From Bremia lactucae (lineage: Eukaryota; Oomycota; Peronosporomycetes; Peronosporales; Peronosporaceae), in assembly GCF_004359215.1 (NCBI RefSeq), contig NW_027152031.1, positions 650,520-714,519 on the forward strand: DNA of 64,000 nucleotides. Reading direction: 5' to 3'. A program made the position numbers and the translations under genes. The notes beneath the pieces are model-generated. The model saw only the letters and a program-made list of their open reading frames with translations. It made no database searches and had not been told where the DNA came from. This document shows, one piece after another, positions 43,406-55,758 of this stretch; within the stretch, counting starts at the first letter, position 1, and every line of letters starts with the position of its first letter.

Positions 43406-46400
43406 CTGATATGGCTAAGCAAGCCGACGTAAAACACTGGTGTGTCCGCAGCTTGCTAGGAAAATTTAGCGCTTACGCTAGGCCCTTCTTGACCGCGACC
43501 GTAAATGGTCCAATAAAGCGCGGGTGCAATTTGGTCTAGTAGACCGCGGGAACCAAGTTGGTAGGTAGAATTATAGCATTTAATCAAACTCGGTCTCCGA
43601 CCGCATAAGAATTAATACAGCTTCTGTCTTTGGCATCTGCTTGTTTTTTTGTTTGATATGGCTATCAGCCATCGTGTCACGTACATGTCTTAAGGCACTT
43701 AATTGCGTTGCGAGAAACTCACTTGCTTGTTTCCGAATGGTGACAGGGCTGATATCAGCAAGCCTAATGGCTAACCCCCCACCAAGCCCTGAGCCACGTA
43801 GTGGTATCGTTATCGGAACGACTGGGTGGGTGAGACCGTTGACATAGAATGGAGTGTAGCCTGTAGAAGCATGGCAGCGTTATTAAACGCAAATTCCAGG
43901 ACTGGGAGCATTCAGCTCCAGCGCTTGGTGTGTCTGAGCACACACACTCCGCAGAACGTCTTCAATGACGCGATTGACACGTTCAGTTTGACCATCGGTC
44001 TGTGGATGGTCCGCTGTGGACATGTTCAATCTGGTGCCACGCACTCGGAAAATCGATTTCCAGATTTACCCGTGAAATAGGGATCTCGATCAGAAATAAT
44101 TGCCGCTGGCAAATCGTGTTGTCGAAGCACGCGATCTATTAACAGCCTTGTTGTACGTTCACCATCAATGGACCCGGCACAGCCGCTAAATGAGTCATTT
44201 TGCTCAATCGGTCAACAAAGAGCACGATGCCTGTGTTATCGGCCGAATCTTTCGGGAGGCCGAAAACAAGTTCCATACTAATGAACTCCCAACACCCTGT
44301 GGGTACAGGCAGACTAGCCAGTGGCGCAGCAGCATCCGCCGAGGGCTTAATTCTTTGGCAAGTTTCGCATTTGCGAGCGTATGCGCTGACCCATTTGTAA
44401 AGTTTGGGCCACCAATAAATCTGGCTTACAGGGTCAAAGGTCTTTTTTCTAAGACGTCCACCATGGACAATATCGTCTTAATCATAGAGGATTCGGTACT
44501 TCAATTTCTCATCATGTGAAACAACGACGCGCGGAGGATCCGCAGCGTCCGCGCAACAAAGCAAAGGTCGTCATCGATAGAAAATCGATGCAACCTTGCC
44601 CGCAAACGTGCGACAATTTAGAGCCTGATTTAGTGCTCTTTAGAGCTTGTAGCAGAGCTACACACTGTTCATCGTGGGCGGAAGCCGAACGGATTAATTC
44701 AGTAATAGGCGACATTATAGTCGTTAAAGTAGAGATCTCACAATCTGGTCGGCATGAAGACGCATCAGCCAAAGCATTCTGCTTTCCAGGCTTATTCTTC
44801 ACCTCAAAGTGTATTCGCCAAAAAAACGATAGCCATCGAGCAATTTTCTGTGAGAGATGGGGCGACTTCGTCGCAGTGCGTTACGACACGTGATCTGAAT
44901 ATTTCACAAACGGCTAAGAGCCTAACAGATGAACTCTGAATTTGTCAAGGGCATACTTCATTGCAGGTAATTATTTGTTATGAACTGGGTAGTTCTTTCC
45001 CGCAGCTTTAAGCTGTCAAGACTCGAACTCAATTACACGTTCACGCCCATCCTCATCTGTGTGTAACAGAGCACTGCCAGTGGCAAAATCCGATGCGTCA
45101 CAGACGACACTGAAATGCCAATTGGGATTTGGCAGTGCAAGAGTCGGGGCATGAAAAAGACTATCCTTATCTGCTTGAAAAGCATTATGCTCTGTGCTAG
45201 TCGAGCACCAATCCGTATTCTTTTAAATGAGATTAGATGATGGCCTAGCCATATCAGCGTAAGTTTCGCAATATATGTGTAAGTAATTGGCGAGACCCAA
45301 CCACTTACGCAAATCCTTTAGAGTTTAGGAACCGGCCAATCACTATGGCTTTAACCTTAGCGGTATCAGCTTTAAGGCCTCGCTTCGCATTGAAGCACCC
45401 TAAGAAAGAAATTTCTTCTGCGCCCAAAATGCATTTTGATGCATTGACATACAATTTATTTGTGCGCATACACTCGAGCACTGTTCGCAAATGGTTTATG
45501 TGGTTTTCCACATCCGTATGGCCCTGTTCCGCACGACTGTAGACAAATATATATCATCAAAATAAGTATGTGCATAACCTTGATGAGGGCGGAACAGTTG
45601 CGTCACTAGACGATTAATTATCGCCGGGGCGTTAAAAAGCCTTTGTGGCATATACAACTATACCGCTTGGGGTGCAAATCGCTGTAAGCGGGATATCACT
45701 AGCTCTCATGAGCAGCTGGACTATCGACTAAGTTAAGTGCACTGTACATCGTGCATCTAACCTATTGTTCTAAAGAACATCCTTTCTACGAATGGGGGTT
45801 TGTGCTGGAATAGTGGCAGCATTAAACTTGTTGTAAGCGTGTACAATGCGCCAATTGCCATTAGGCTTTTTGACATAAATTTCGGGGTAGAATTTGAAGA
45901 TTTACTCTCACGTACTATCCAAGCCTCGTGCTTAGCACGAAAAAAATCGTCAATGACTTCTCCCTGTTCCTCTGGCGAATGCTACTGTCGAGTAAAACAG
46001 TATTTAGTCCCTGGAACCAAGTCAATTTGATGACGGACACATCTATTCGGAGGTAAAACAGATGGTAGGTTGATACACGTCACATCTCGCAAAGGATCGA
46101 TGATCCACCCCGCGCACTAAGTGCCGCTTTTGTGCCCTTCAGGACGGTTTCATCCAGAAGTGACGATGAGTTAACTCACTATCTGGTCGACGACAACAAT
46201 CATAGGTAAGTCACCAGCCTATAAGGCTCGGTCGAACTCATCAACAGACATTTCGTCTAGCTCTAAGAGAGCATGTAATTAAGAATTGCCTCAAGGCTGA
46301 CTTTTTCCTCGATGTTACCAGTCACACCATTAACAAGCGTATGCAGCTGCTTGCAAGTATCACTTTGTGACATAACTTTTGTCTCGATGTTCCCAGTCAC

Positions 46401-46508
46401 ACCATTAACAAGCGTATGCAACTGCTTGCAAGTACCACTTTGTGACGTTATTGACGCTTCGCGTCTTCGCTGTCTTCGCTGTCTCGGTATCGAGACAATA
46501 CGCCTCTT
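42955..46508 (-). pseudogene. B4 pol, truncated within the protease-RT linker
   Basis: Chromodomain tail (NSCEFEVPLRQDCPYAVDVF, about 43075-43015, which shows the natural end of pol near 42960); linker; integrase 43430-44560 with frames corresponding to B1; RNase H 44750-45230; RT 45240-46030 including ENHINHLRTVLECMRTNKLY; and linker with the 25-residue repeat twice (46290-46440). At about 46508 B sequence stops and family C chromodomain DNA begins. Protease, gag and 5' LTR are absent. Nearly identical to B1 over 44050-46500. Confidence 0.8.
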
Positions 46509-46529
46509 CTGACGGACGAGGCCCTCACC

Positions 46530-46748
46530 GTCAGCAGCCAGCTGGGAACGAGGCTCCCAGCTGTCACGTGAAGGTGGATAACCAAGCCAGCGATCAAGAT
46601 AACTCGTTCGCTGCCCCTTCACATCACGGTAATTCTGGATACGTTCCACAAGGAAACGTTGATCACCGTGGGAATCCACCAATGATTGTGGTGGAGGAGG
46701 GAAAATAGATCCGAACCGTGTGTCGGATCTAATGTCGAGGATCGACAA
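46530..46748 (-). pseudogene. C- chromodomain
   Basis: QRFLVERIQNYRDVKGQRTS, YLDRWLGYPPSRDSWEPRSQ, then LAADGEGLV. A well-conserved chromodomain with aromatic-cage type residues; it would target integration to modified histones. It joins in frame with B4 linker sequence at about 46509, making a chance fusion. In the + copy the same place is split by a solo LTR. Confidence 0.85.
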
Positions 46749-47105
46749 AATCGATCACTTCCTCCATGATTTGGAGGAGATACTTGACCACTAGCGCGGC
46801 AGCGTCGCTCGTTGGAGCAGACGGTGCAGGATCACCATATCGAACGGTTGCAAGACTGTTCGAAGAGTGCGTACTCCATGTTGGAGTACGAACGGAAATA
46901 TCACACTGTTCGCGATGAGCTGTCGTCAGCTCATTGCAGTTTCGAGGATATTTGGAACCGGCATGAGAAACTTCAGGTTCAACATGAGAATCTGGTTCGC
47001 GATCACAATAATCTTTTAGGGATTCTTGAAAAGGGTCGTCAAATCCGTCCTCGGAAGAAGCCGCGTACTGATGGAACGGGCGGAGCCGACCAACGTAAAA
47101 CGTAG
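46740..47105 (+). pseudogene. C- antisense ORF, C-terminal coiled coil
   Basis: Opposite the linker between integrase barrel and chromodomain. Frame 46788-47105 reads SMLEYERKYHTVRDELSSAH, FEDIWNRHEKLQVQHENLVR, DHNNLLGILEKGRQIRPRKK and stops at TAG 47103-47105. The heptad pattern is clear (E-R-K, L, I, L, V, L). The preceding KIDHFLHDLEEIL part is in a neighbouring frame. It is the same relative position as the coiled-coil end of the family B antisense ORF. Confidence 0.6.
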
Positions 47106-47109
47106 GATG

Positions 47110-48560
47110 CGTTCGCATCCTACGTGGCAATTCTATTGTGTACGCATTGCCTCTGCGATGCAGTACACGGAGAGGCCCAATGAACTTGGGTAGTAGTTTA
47201 CTGCTATTCACACTAGTGACTAAACGCTTAGGTAGGTTTACCGTAGAGAGTAGCACTAGATCATTAATTTCAAATGAATGAACATTTGGTCTTCCACGTT
47301 TGACTGCATTCCGTTTCTGACGGTCCACTGCGTTAGCAATGTAATCCTGAACGAAACGGATTATTGATTCTCAAGCCAGAAGAAATTTCTCTGCTGACGC
47401 ATTTGTTTTGTCTTTTTCAGTACGCTTTGTGCGTACTGCCATGAGATCATTCTCGTCTTCGATGTCGATTTCGTCGACACCGACATCACTCGCGTCGTTG
47501 TTAAATCGATGCGTGATGAGCATGAGCCAGAAATGCTTTTGCTCGTGCGAGTCCACCCCCCCTTAAACTAGAGGATCCTTCTAATTGGGTGGGTATGCGA
47601 GGATGACGTAAGCCATTCACGAAGAGCGGTGTATGCGTTGTAGACGCATGTACCGAATTATTGATGGCGAATTCCACCATCGGTAAAAACTCCCTCCAAT
47701 TTGGATGCGATTGGACGTACCTCGAAGTATCTCTTCCAGGACGCGATTTACGCGTTCTGTTTGACCATCCGTTCCTGGGTGGTCGGATGTTGACATATTG
47801 AGCCGTGTTCCGAGAAATCGGAACACGGATTGCCAAAACTCCGCCGTGAACAGTGGATCTCTATCCGAGACCTGTTCACGGGGTAACCCATGGAGTTTAA
47901 ATACCGTGTCGATAAAGACACGGGCACAACCCGGAGCCGTAATTGACTCTGGTACTGCAGCAAGATGTACCATCTCGCTGAATCTGTCTACAAAACAAGG
48001 ATTCCATTGTTTTTGTAATCGTCTTCATGAAATCCGAAGACGAAGTCCATAGATACGGACTGCCAACACTCTACCGGAAGTGGTAGAGGTTGAAGAGGTG
48101 CACGGGATGAAGGGCTAGGCTTCATTCGTTGACATACGTCGCAAGCATGAATGTACTTGCGCACGAACTGATACTGGCGGGGCCAGTAAAAGTCGCGACT
48201 GACTGTGAGGTAAGTCTTCTCACGTCTACGATGCAAACTTGTTGGAGCATCGTGACACTCATACATGATGCGCAAGCGCAAATCATTGTGAGTTGGGACG
48301 ACGACACGTGGGGTGTCGCCGGTAACGGCTGTGTAATTCAATAAGCCGTTACGTGTTGTGTATCGATCGGATGACGATCGATAAAACGCCGGTAAATCTG
48401 TAAAAGATTTATCGGATGGATTCATTAAAAGATCCATCGAGCATAGAAGGTCCTTATCTTCTGTGTAGGCTTTCTTTATGTCATCATCTAGGGTTGATGA
48501 CGGAACACTCGTAGTGAGTGTTGCAAAAGTAGGATTATTTTCACTATTGGAGTGCAATGC
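47110..48560 (-). pseudogene. C- integrase
   Basis: 48557-47988 is a 189-residue open frame: YECHDAPTSLHRRREKTYLT, zinc-finger cysteines IHACDVCQRMKPSPSS, MDFVFGFHEDDYKNNGIL (first Asp). Next frame: MVHLAAVPESITAPGCARVF, EQVSDRDPLFTAEFWQS (second Asp), [20 protein letters not shown] (Glu). Then 47328-46729: MDRQKRNAVKRGRPNVHSFE, LPKFIGPLRVLHRRGNAYTI and HPTFYVGRLRPFHQY, the C-terminal barrel. DDE residues all present but in separate frames. Best-preserved integrase in the window. Confidence 0.88.
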
Positions 48561-49331
48561 TGACTCGAAATCGGGTCGGCGTGATAACGCATCAGCAACG
48601 ACATTAAGTCGTCCTGGTTTTTATTCGACGGAGAAATTATAATCCGCGAAGAAGGATAGCACCCTCGCCATTCTTTGCGAAAGGTGTGGGCTGTTTACGG
48701 CCGTGCGTAATGACGCATGAACGGTCTATCTCCTCGGAAATAGACCCTAAATTTAGCCAATGCATATTTTATGGCAAGGAGTTCCTTGTCATGCACTGGG
48801 TAATTGCGTTCAGCTGGTTGCAGCTAATGCGATTGGTAACAGACGAGGCGCTCCGCAACGTCTGTATCGTATTGCATTAACGCGCTAGCGATTGCAAAAT
48901 CGCTGGCGTCACAGACCATATGGAATGGTCTGTCTTGATCTGCAATCGCCCATCTTGGCGATTGCATCAAGCTTTGCTTGATACCTTCAAACGAACGCTG
49001 ACAATCAGTGTTTCATAACCATTTCTCGTCTTTTTCCAAGAGACGAGCGAGATGAACTTTATTCTGCATAATTGCGAGAGTACTTGTGCAAGTACGCCGC
49101 TAAACCAAGGAACTTCCGAAGTAACTTCACATCGACTGGAACTGGCTAGTCGGTGATTGTCTTAATCTTTTCGAGATCAGGGCGCACGCCATATTTACCG
49201 ACGATGCACCCAAGAAGTGGTATTTCGCTTGCAGCGAATATACACTTCTTGAGATCTGCGTACAACTTATGCTTTCGCATAAGTGTAAGAACCTGACGAA
49301 CGTGAGTTTTATGAACTTCCACGTCCGTCTT
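48561..49331 (-). pseudogene. C- RNase H and RT end
   Basis: RT thumb: VHKTHVRQVLTLMRKHKLYA, DLKKCIFAASEIPLLGCIVG (49331-49146), then the connection and RNase H in broken frames (VCDAS equivalent near 48905, end of RNase H near 48570). The RT fingers and palm are hidden in the N gap. Apparent very long reading frames across this place are only runs of unknown bases. Confidence 0.8.
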
Positions 49332-50274
49332 NNNNNNNNNNNNNNNNNNNNNNNNNNNNNNNNNNNNNNNNNNNNNNNNNNNNNNNNNNNNNNNNNNNNN
49401 NNNNNNNNNNNNNNNNNNNNNNNNNNNNNNNNNNNNNNNNNNNNNNNNNNNNNNNNNNNNNNNNNNNNNNNNNNNNNNNNNNNNNNNNNNNNNNNNNNNN
49501 NNNNNNNNNNNNNNNNNNNNNNNNNNNNNNNNNNNNNNNNNNNNNNNNNNNNNNNNNNNNNNNNNNNNNNNNNNNNNNNNNNNNNNNNNNNNNNNNNNNN
49601 NNNNNNNNNNNNNNNNNNNNNNNNNNNNNNNNNNNNNNNNNNNNNNNNNNNNNNNNNNNNNNNNNNNNNNNNNNNNNNNNNNNNNNNNNNNNNNNNNNNN
49701 NNNNNNNNNNNNNNNNNNNNNNNNNNNNNNNNNNNNNNNNNNNNNNNNNNNNNNNNNNNNNNNNNNNNNNNNNNNNNNNNNNNNNNNNNNNNNNNNNNNN
49801 NNNNNNNNNNNNNNNNNNNNNNNNNNNNNNNNNNNNNNNNNNNNNNNNNNNNNNNNNNNNNNNNNNNNNNNNNNNNNNNNNNNNNNNNNNNNNNNNNNNN
49901 NNNNNNNNNNNNNNNNNNNNNNNNNNNNNNNNNNNNNNNNNNNNNNNNNNNNNNNNNNNNNNNNNNNNNNNNNNNNNNNNNNNNNNNNNNNNNNNNNNNN
50001 NNNNNNNNNNNNNNNNNNNNNNNNNNNNNNNNNNNNNNNNNNNNNNNNNNNNNNNNNNNNNNNNNNNNNNNNNNNNNNNNNNNNNNNNNNNNNNNNNNNN
50101 NNNNNNNNNNNNNNNNNNNNNNNNNNNNNNNNNNNNNNNNNNNNNNNNNNNNNNNNNNNNNNNNNNNNNNNNNNNNNNNNNNNNNNNNNNNNNNNNNNNN
50201 NNNNNNNNNNNNNNNNNNNNNNNNNNNNNNNNNNNNNNNNNNNNNNNNNNNNNNNNNNNNNNNNNNNNNNNNNN
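49332..50274. other. Assembly gap (943 N)
   Basis: Unknown bases inside the minus C element, between gag and RT. Its gag-side edge is at the same gag base as the gap at 56451 in the inverted copy. Confidence 0.99.
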
Positions 50275-50648
50275 ATACAACTCGCTAAGAGTCGTATGTG
50301 CTGGGCATATGCGTGAACATCACGCTTGCCTTGCTTGAGTTTCAGAAGCTCTGAACGAGCTCTGAACTCAGCCCTTGGCGGTTCAAACGTCTGTTTGAGC
50401 CGGGCTTTAAAAGCCTCTAGTGACCCAAAGACGTATGGGTCGCGCAACTTAAGGCCCAATGCCCAAGTTTTGGCACGACCTGCCAAATTTGATTGAGCGA
50501 ATGCGACTTGCATTTGCTCGTCGACGATGTGACGTGCCCTTATGGCATCGTCAGACTCGACAAACCATCTCAAGAGGGAGTCTTCTTTGACTCCTCTATA
50601 CTTAGAGATGTCAATCTTTAAGGTTTCGGGACGACGCGTTTGCGTCAT
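50275..50648 (-). pseudogene. C- gag, N-terminal part
   Basis: MTQTRRPETLKIDISKYRGV, SLLRWFVESDDAIRARHIVD, LAGRAKTWALGLKLRDPYVF, KQGKRDVHAYAQHIRLLASC, up to the gap. Typical Gypsy capsid with KTWA and the QHIRLLA helix. It differs from 56077-56450 by only a few bases. An in-frame TAG separates it from ORF1. Confidence 0.85.
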
Positions 50649-50663
50649 CCCAGGTACAGGGGT

Positions 50664-50966
50664 CTATACCTGTTGTAAATTCAACAGGTCTGCCTGTTGA
50701 GAGCCTTGCTGATTCAGCAAGGCTACCTTCTCCTTCATCTCGTCAAGTTCATGTTTTATGAATTTGGCGATGGCTGAATGGAGGGCATCTCTGTCCAAAT
50801 TGGACAGCATTGCCAAGATGGCATCGTTTTCTACGGTCGAACTCATTCGTTCGACCGCAGTCTTTTCTATGTCACTTAGAAAGGAGTAGCTTTTACGCGA
50901 AACGTGATGCGTACTTTGGAGCAGGATCAGCAGCAGCAATCTCCCACTATCATCTAACATGTCCAT
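50664..50966 (-). CDS. C- ORF1, gag leader of 100 residues
   Basis: MDMLDDSGRLLLLILLQSTH then KSYSFLSDIEKTAVERMSST and a coiled-coil-like end HELDEMKEKVALLNQQGSQQ. Open and intact. It lies in the same frame as gag, separated by one TAG and five codons; both C copies share this stop. Role unknown: a matrix-like Gag extension is likely. See the plus copy for details. Confidence 0.7.
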   Translation of the reverse strand: MDMLDDSGRLLLLILLQSTHHVSRKSYSFLSDIEKTAVERMSSTVENDAILAMLSNLDRDALHSAIAKFIKHELDEMKEKVALLNQQGSQQADLLNLQQV

Positions 50967-51016
50967 GTTAGGTGAAGGAAACGTGGTCCTTGGACGGACT
51001 ACAAAGTGCTACCAGG

Positions 51017-51464
51017 TGTTACAGGGCACTACGGCTTGTACTGCTTCAGTACAAGTCCACTTCGCACTGCTTCAGTTGCGAGTGGTGCCTTAGTTATTTC
51101 ACGTACACTAGTACGTGCAGAGGAAGACTTCTCTTTAAGGTAATTAGCTTAAAGAGGGTTAAATGAAAAATGTATTAATATAATTAACTATTTCTTCTTT
51201 ATATCTGTTAACTCTAACTTAAATATAAACTAATACTAAACATGCAATTGAAATCTTATCTTATCTTATCTGTCTCTCTCTTTTATTTACATCTACAGTT
51301 GATTCGTCTGCGGGATAAATAGATTTAATGGCCTATACCTATTTATGGATAAGATTTCTGAGCATTACTATTTAAAGTAATATCCTCATGTTATCTACCT
51401 TTACATAATATATTAACTAACAACCTTTAAGCGTTAATTTCATGTAACGATACAGCCCGTTACA
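51017..51464 (-). repeat. C- 5' LTR
   Basis: Minus strand TGTAACGGGCTGTATCG to GTGCCCTGTAACA; 448 bp. The primer site TGGTAGCACTTTGTAGTCC follows on the minus strand (51014 down). It is inserted in the remains of the D LTR. Confidence 0.88.
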
Positions 51465-51600
51465 CATTATGAATGGGATTTGAATGATATTTCCTATTTT
51501 AAAATTAAAAATGGGTATTTGACCCATAATGTGAAATGTACTAGATTAGCGGTTTACCAACCGAAGGATAATCTCCCCCATCAGACCAAGTGTCGACATT
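51465..51600 (-). repeat. D LTR stub
   Basis: CATTATGAATGGGATTTGAA, AAAATGGGTATTTGACCC and GCGGTTTACCAACCG match the last part of B LTRs with many changes; followed by CTCCCCCATCAGA, the polypurine tract. The rest of the LTR is replaced by the C LTR. Confidence 0.7.
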
Positions 51601-51671
51601 TGCTCACATTTTTCATTGAGGTTGGATAACGAACACTAACCTTACAGTTGTGTTTACATCTCTTTTATTTT

Positions 51672-52946
51672 ATGACACCCAAACCAGGGTCGCCGACCAT
51701 TGTCTGTTCCCTGAGGACGAGGAGCTCGTAGACTATGAAAAGTCTTACTCGGTCTGAGGAAGTGTAAGGACACCTAAAACTAGCACACAACAGCATGAAG
51801 ATGAGTCTCGTCAGGCTCCTAATCCGATCCCAGAACGTGATTTAGCGGATTCTATAACCGCATTGAGCAGAACACCGGGTCTGGAGGCGAATACAACAAC
51901 GAACTCGCTCGATGAAGAGCAAGAGCAAGTTATTCTCAGGAAGGAGCAAGCTCGTCTCCGGGCTGTGGTCCTTGCAAAAGCAAAAGCTCATAGTGATTAT
52001 AGATTCACTATGAGTCGTGTGTTGTACGCGTGGGCTCCTGGACCAAGGCGACCACGCCGGAGGAGCTCGCCGCACACGCTGCTCTTAGTAAGCGAAACCT
52101 TACCCCCCCCTAATGTGACGCCACGTCAGTATCTAGCGCGTCTGTGTGATTAAGCACGTGGTGCCTTTGTGACCTCTATGAGGAAAATTCTAATCATTTT
52201 ATATCCAAACGAGTTGGAATCCGACAGCGAGGAATAGTTTCTTGAATGGGTACACCCGGCAACCACTCTTACGGATATATGGTAACTTAGAGACTCTGTC
52301 GATATGGTCGACGTTAGCTTAGAACGAAAACTCCGCTTTGATTTCCCAAAGCGGAAGGCCAAAAGCCAAAAAGGTGCGGCGTATCGACCGCATTACGATA
52401 TACGGTCTAGCTAGCATTCTTGTGCTTCGGTTGGTTACGCAACCGTGATACAAGCCTCCTTAAGGCTGAGGATCCATTCATCTCCACCTCTATTGGTTCA
52501 AAGCATCGATTGAAGGAAGTTGACCCGGGCACTGCGCTCAAAAACTTCAACGGCGTACGGGGAATGTTGCCGAGGAGGAATCTTGTACTCTCAACAGTTT
52601 TTGAACGGCACGTCACCAGATAATGGAATCGACCTTTGCGACGACGTCGCTTCAGAAGTCTCTCGACGTAAAACTAAAGGTTCCCTGCTCGTCGGGTAAC
52701 GCAGGAGAGGGCGGAATATCGGTGACGTCTGTGTTGGCGTTAAGGCACGAGGTGCAACTTCTCTGTGAGAATCTTACTCGAACGGAGCGTACCCTTGGCG
52801 AAGTCCAAGAACGTCTGTTGACATGACGCATTATCACCTCGCTTAGAAGGCCAGCTAGACCTTCTGATGAGAATGCAGCAATCTGCAGCGCAGCCGACTT
52901 ACTCGCCGCGAGCGCCTTCCAATCCACATGTGAGGGGTCCCAATAG
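51672..52946 (+). pseudogene. D antisense ORF
   Basis: Old homologue of the B antisense ORF. NTTTNSLDEEQEQ-type segment gives LDEEQEQVILRKEQARLRAV then AKAKAHSDYRFTMS (about 51908-52015); LERKLRFDF near 52320; and a good heptad stretch LRHEVQLLCENLTRTERTLG, EVQERLLT (52740-52826). Amino-acid similarity to B persists although the nucleotide sequence has drifted far, which argues that this strand was once coding. Many stops. Confidence 0.6.
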
Positions 52947-55286
52947 GGCTTGTGTAAGTCAACGTAGAGCACTACGTGTGTACGCAGCTTACGTAGAAGT
53001 TTCGCGTATACGCTAGGCTCTTCTCGGCCACAACCGTAAAAGGTTCAATAAGCGCGGACGCAAGTTGGTCTTAAGACCGCAGATACTATGTTTGTAAATA
53101 GAATTTTAGCATTAGGTCATACTCGGTCACCGATTTCATAATAGTTAATACAGGTTCTGCCTTTCATCCGCTTGTTTTTTTTGTTTGTCGTGGCTATCAG
53201 CTATTGCATCCCGCACATGTCGTAAGACATTTAATCGCGTTGCAAGAAACTGACTAACCTGTTTCTTAACCGTTATTGGGCTGATATCAGCAAGTCGATC
53301 TGCTATCTATCCCGCACCAAGTCCTGAACCACGGAGTGGTAGCGTTAATGGAACGCGTGGGTGTATGGGACCGTTCACGTTGAACGGAGTATAGCCGGTA
53401 GAGGTATGCACTGCATTGTTGAACGCAAGCTCAACACCGGGAGCATTGTGCACCAGCACGTTGGCGTCAAAGCACACACGCTCCGCGGAACGTCTTCAAT
53501 GACGCGACTAACACGCTCAGTCTGACTATCGGTCAGAGGCTGATCCACCGCAGACATGTCCAATCTGGTGCCAAGCTTTTGTAAGATCGATTTCCAGAAC
53601 GCGGGGCCTCTATCAGAAACAATTGCTACTGGCAACCCGTGTTGACTAAACACACGATCAATAAATAGCCTTGCTCTACCTTTACCATCGATGATACCTG
53701 GCACAGCCGCTATATAAGCCATTTTGCTTTAACAAAGCCCGTATTACGGGCCTCATTTTTCGGTAGGTTTAACCAAAATCCATACTGATGGACTCCTAAC
53801 ACCCACTGACAAGCAGTGCCGTTGCATGTGCCGTAACCCGTTGGCAAGTTTCACATGTGCGGACATAGGTGTTTACCAATTCATAGTATTTTGGGCCATT
53901 AATAACTCTGGCTCACGGAGCCGTAGACTATTCTCGACCGAGATGACCACTAAAACACACGATATATGTGCCTCACAGAGGATTTGATACTTAAGGTCCT
54001 CATCGTGATGAACCACGATGCGCTGGAGATCCGCGGCATCAGTCGAATTGAACAAAGCCCCTTGTCGGTAGAATATAATGTAAGGTTGCTCTCAATCGCT
54101 CAATCGAGCCGAAAATATAATGTTTTTAGAACTCCTTGCTGCCAAGAGCGCAAAGCAAAGCCACGACATCCGTGGCATATGTCGAACGGATTTAGTCATC
54201 GATCGGCGACGTCGCGGTTGTCACATGAGCAAGCTCATAATCTAATATGCGTGATAACGCATCTGCCAAATCATTTGCTTTCCCGGCTTATACTTGACGT
54301 CAGAGTTATACCCGGCAAAGAAATAAAGCCATCTAGGCATTTTCTGTGAGAGATGAGGCGACTGATCGCGGGCGTTAAGACGCATGATCTATATATTGCA
54401 CGAAAGGCTTCAAGCCCACTAGATTTACTCTGAATAATTTGGTAAGAGCATACTTCATCGCACGTATCTTTTGTCATGAATAAAATTAATTTTTTCTGCA
54501 GCGTTAAGCTTTCTAGACTCGAACGCAGTTACGCGTGTCCGTCCATCTTAATCTGTTCGAAACAGAGCACTACCGATGGCAAAATCAGAGCGTCACAGAT
54601 GACACTGAATGGCCGATTAGGATTTGGCAGAGCCAAAATCGGAGCATGAATGAGACTATCCTTAACTGCTATAAAAGCATCACTTTTGGTGCTTGTCCAG
54701 CACCAATCTCTATCCTTTTAAGAAGATTGGATAATAGGCGAGCAATATCAGCGTATTTTTCGCTGTAGTTGTGCAAGTAGTTGGCTAGACCACTTTTGTA
54801 AATCCTTTTAATTTTTAAGAACTGGCCAATCAACTATGGCTTTTATCTTAGCAGGATCTGCTCTAAGGCCTCACTTATCAATAAAGCATTCTAGAAAAGG
54901 ATCTTCTTCTGCACCAAAGATGTATCCAGAAGCGTTTGCATATAGCTCATTTGTGCGCATGCATTCGAGCATGGCTCGCAAATGAGCGATGTGGTTTTCC
55001 ACATCCGACCGGCCTTGCTTGTACGACTGTGGATAGAAATGTTATCAGCTGTGCATAGCCTCGATAAGGAACGGTCGCTCACGACGAGTAAAAGTAGCCG
55101 GGGCACCGGAAAGTCTTTGTGGCTTTACCAACCACTCACATAGCATGCCGCTTAGAGAGCTAACCGCGGTAAGCGGGATGTCACTAGCTCGCATGAACAA
55201 CTTATAAAACCATGGACTAAGTCGAGCGCACTTTACATTGTACATCCCACCATATTGTTCTGAAGAGCATATTTTCTAGAAATAGG
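52652..55286 (-). pseudogene. D pol remnant (RT, RNase H, integrase)
   Basis: From 55245 down: RT with FYKLFMRASDIPLTAVSSLS and LVKPQRLSGAPATFTR; thumb with GAEEDPFLECFI near 54900; RNase H near 54650-54500; integrase core MAYIAAVPGIIDGKGRARLF, QHGLPVAIVSDRGPAFWKS, DSQTERVSRVIEDVPRS (53722-53470), where SDRD has become SDRG; tail YVDLHKPYWDPSHVDW (52972-52925). RT is cut at 55286 by the C+ LTR; gag and protease are missing. Heavily mutated. Confidence 0.75.
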
Positions 55287-55708
55287 TGTAATGGGGTGTA
55301 TCGTTACTTGTAATAAACACTTAAAGGTTGATAATATGAGGATATTACTTTAAGAAGTAATGCTCAGAAATCTTATCCATAAATAGATATAGGCCATTAT
55401 ATCTATTTATCCCGCAGACGAATTAACTGTAGATGTAAATAAAAGAGAGAGACAGATAAAAAAGATAAGATTTCAATTGCATGTTTAGTATTGGTTTATA
55501 ATTAAGTTAGAGTTAACAGATAGAAAGAAGAGATACTTAATTATATTAATACATTTTTCATTTAACCCTCTTTAAGCTAGTTACCTTAAAGAGAAGTCTT
55601 CCTCTGCACGTACTAGTGTACGTGAAATAACGTAAGGCACCACTCGCAACTGAAGCAGTGCGAAGTGGACTTGTACTGAAGCAGTACAAGCCGTAGTGCC
55701 CTGTAACA
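55287..55708 (+). repeat. C+ 5' LTR
   Basis: TGTAATGGGGTGTATCG to GTGCCCTGTAACA, 422 bp. Contains ATAAATAGATATAGGCC, a GAGAGAGACAG run and the hairpins GCACGTACTAGTGTACGTG and TGTACTGAAGCAGTACA. Lacks a block of about 20 bp present in the other C LTRs. Confidence 0.9.
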
Positions 55709-55710
55709 CC

Positions 55711-55729
55711 TGGTAGCACTTTGTAGTCC
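55711..55729 (+). promoter_or_regulatory. Primer-binding site, family C
   Basis: TGGTAGCACTTTGTAGTCC, two bases after the LTR, sharing TGGTAGCACT with families A and B. The tRNA is not identified. Confidence 0.7.
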
Positions 55730-55758
55730 GTCCAAGGACCACGTTTCCTTCACCTAAC

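Larger units (their letters stand above)
46509..51464 (-). mobile_element. Family C Gypsy element, minus copy, 3' truncated
   Basis: 5' LTR 51017-51464, ORF1, gag, an N gap (49332-50274), RT end, RNase H, integrase and chromodomain. It is cut at about 46509 in the sequence just after the chromodomain, so the 5' part of its antisense ORF and the 3' LTR are missing. It is the inverted partner of the copy at 55287-63969. Confidence 0.85.

Noticed and set aside
46312..46512. Plus-strand 66-residue frame with a repeated LPVTPLTSVC segment, also at 8923-9123
   Set aside because: It is the reverse of the 25-residue repeat in the B linker; the repeat is real, the plus-strand protein is not supported.
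49146..50648. A 500-residue reading frame on the minus strand, and similar long frames at 56077-57303 and 56437-57528
   Set aside because: They exist only because runs of N translate as unknown residues. The real content is gag on one side and RT or protease on the other.
55282..55286. ATAGG at both ends of C+ as proof of a clean insertion
   Set aside because: Kept only as likely: it needs the LTR to end one base beyond GTTACA, and the two flanks belong to different old elements (D and A LTR), so chance cannot be excluded.
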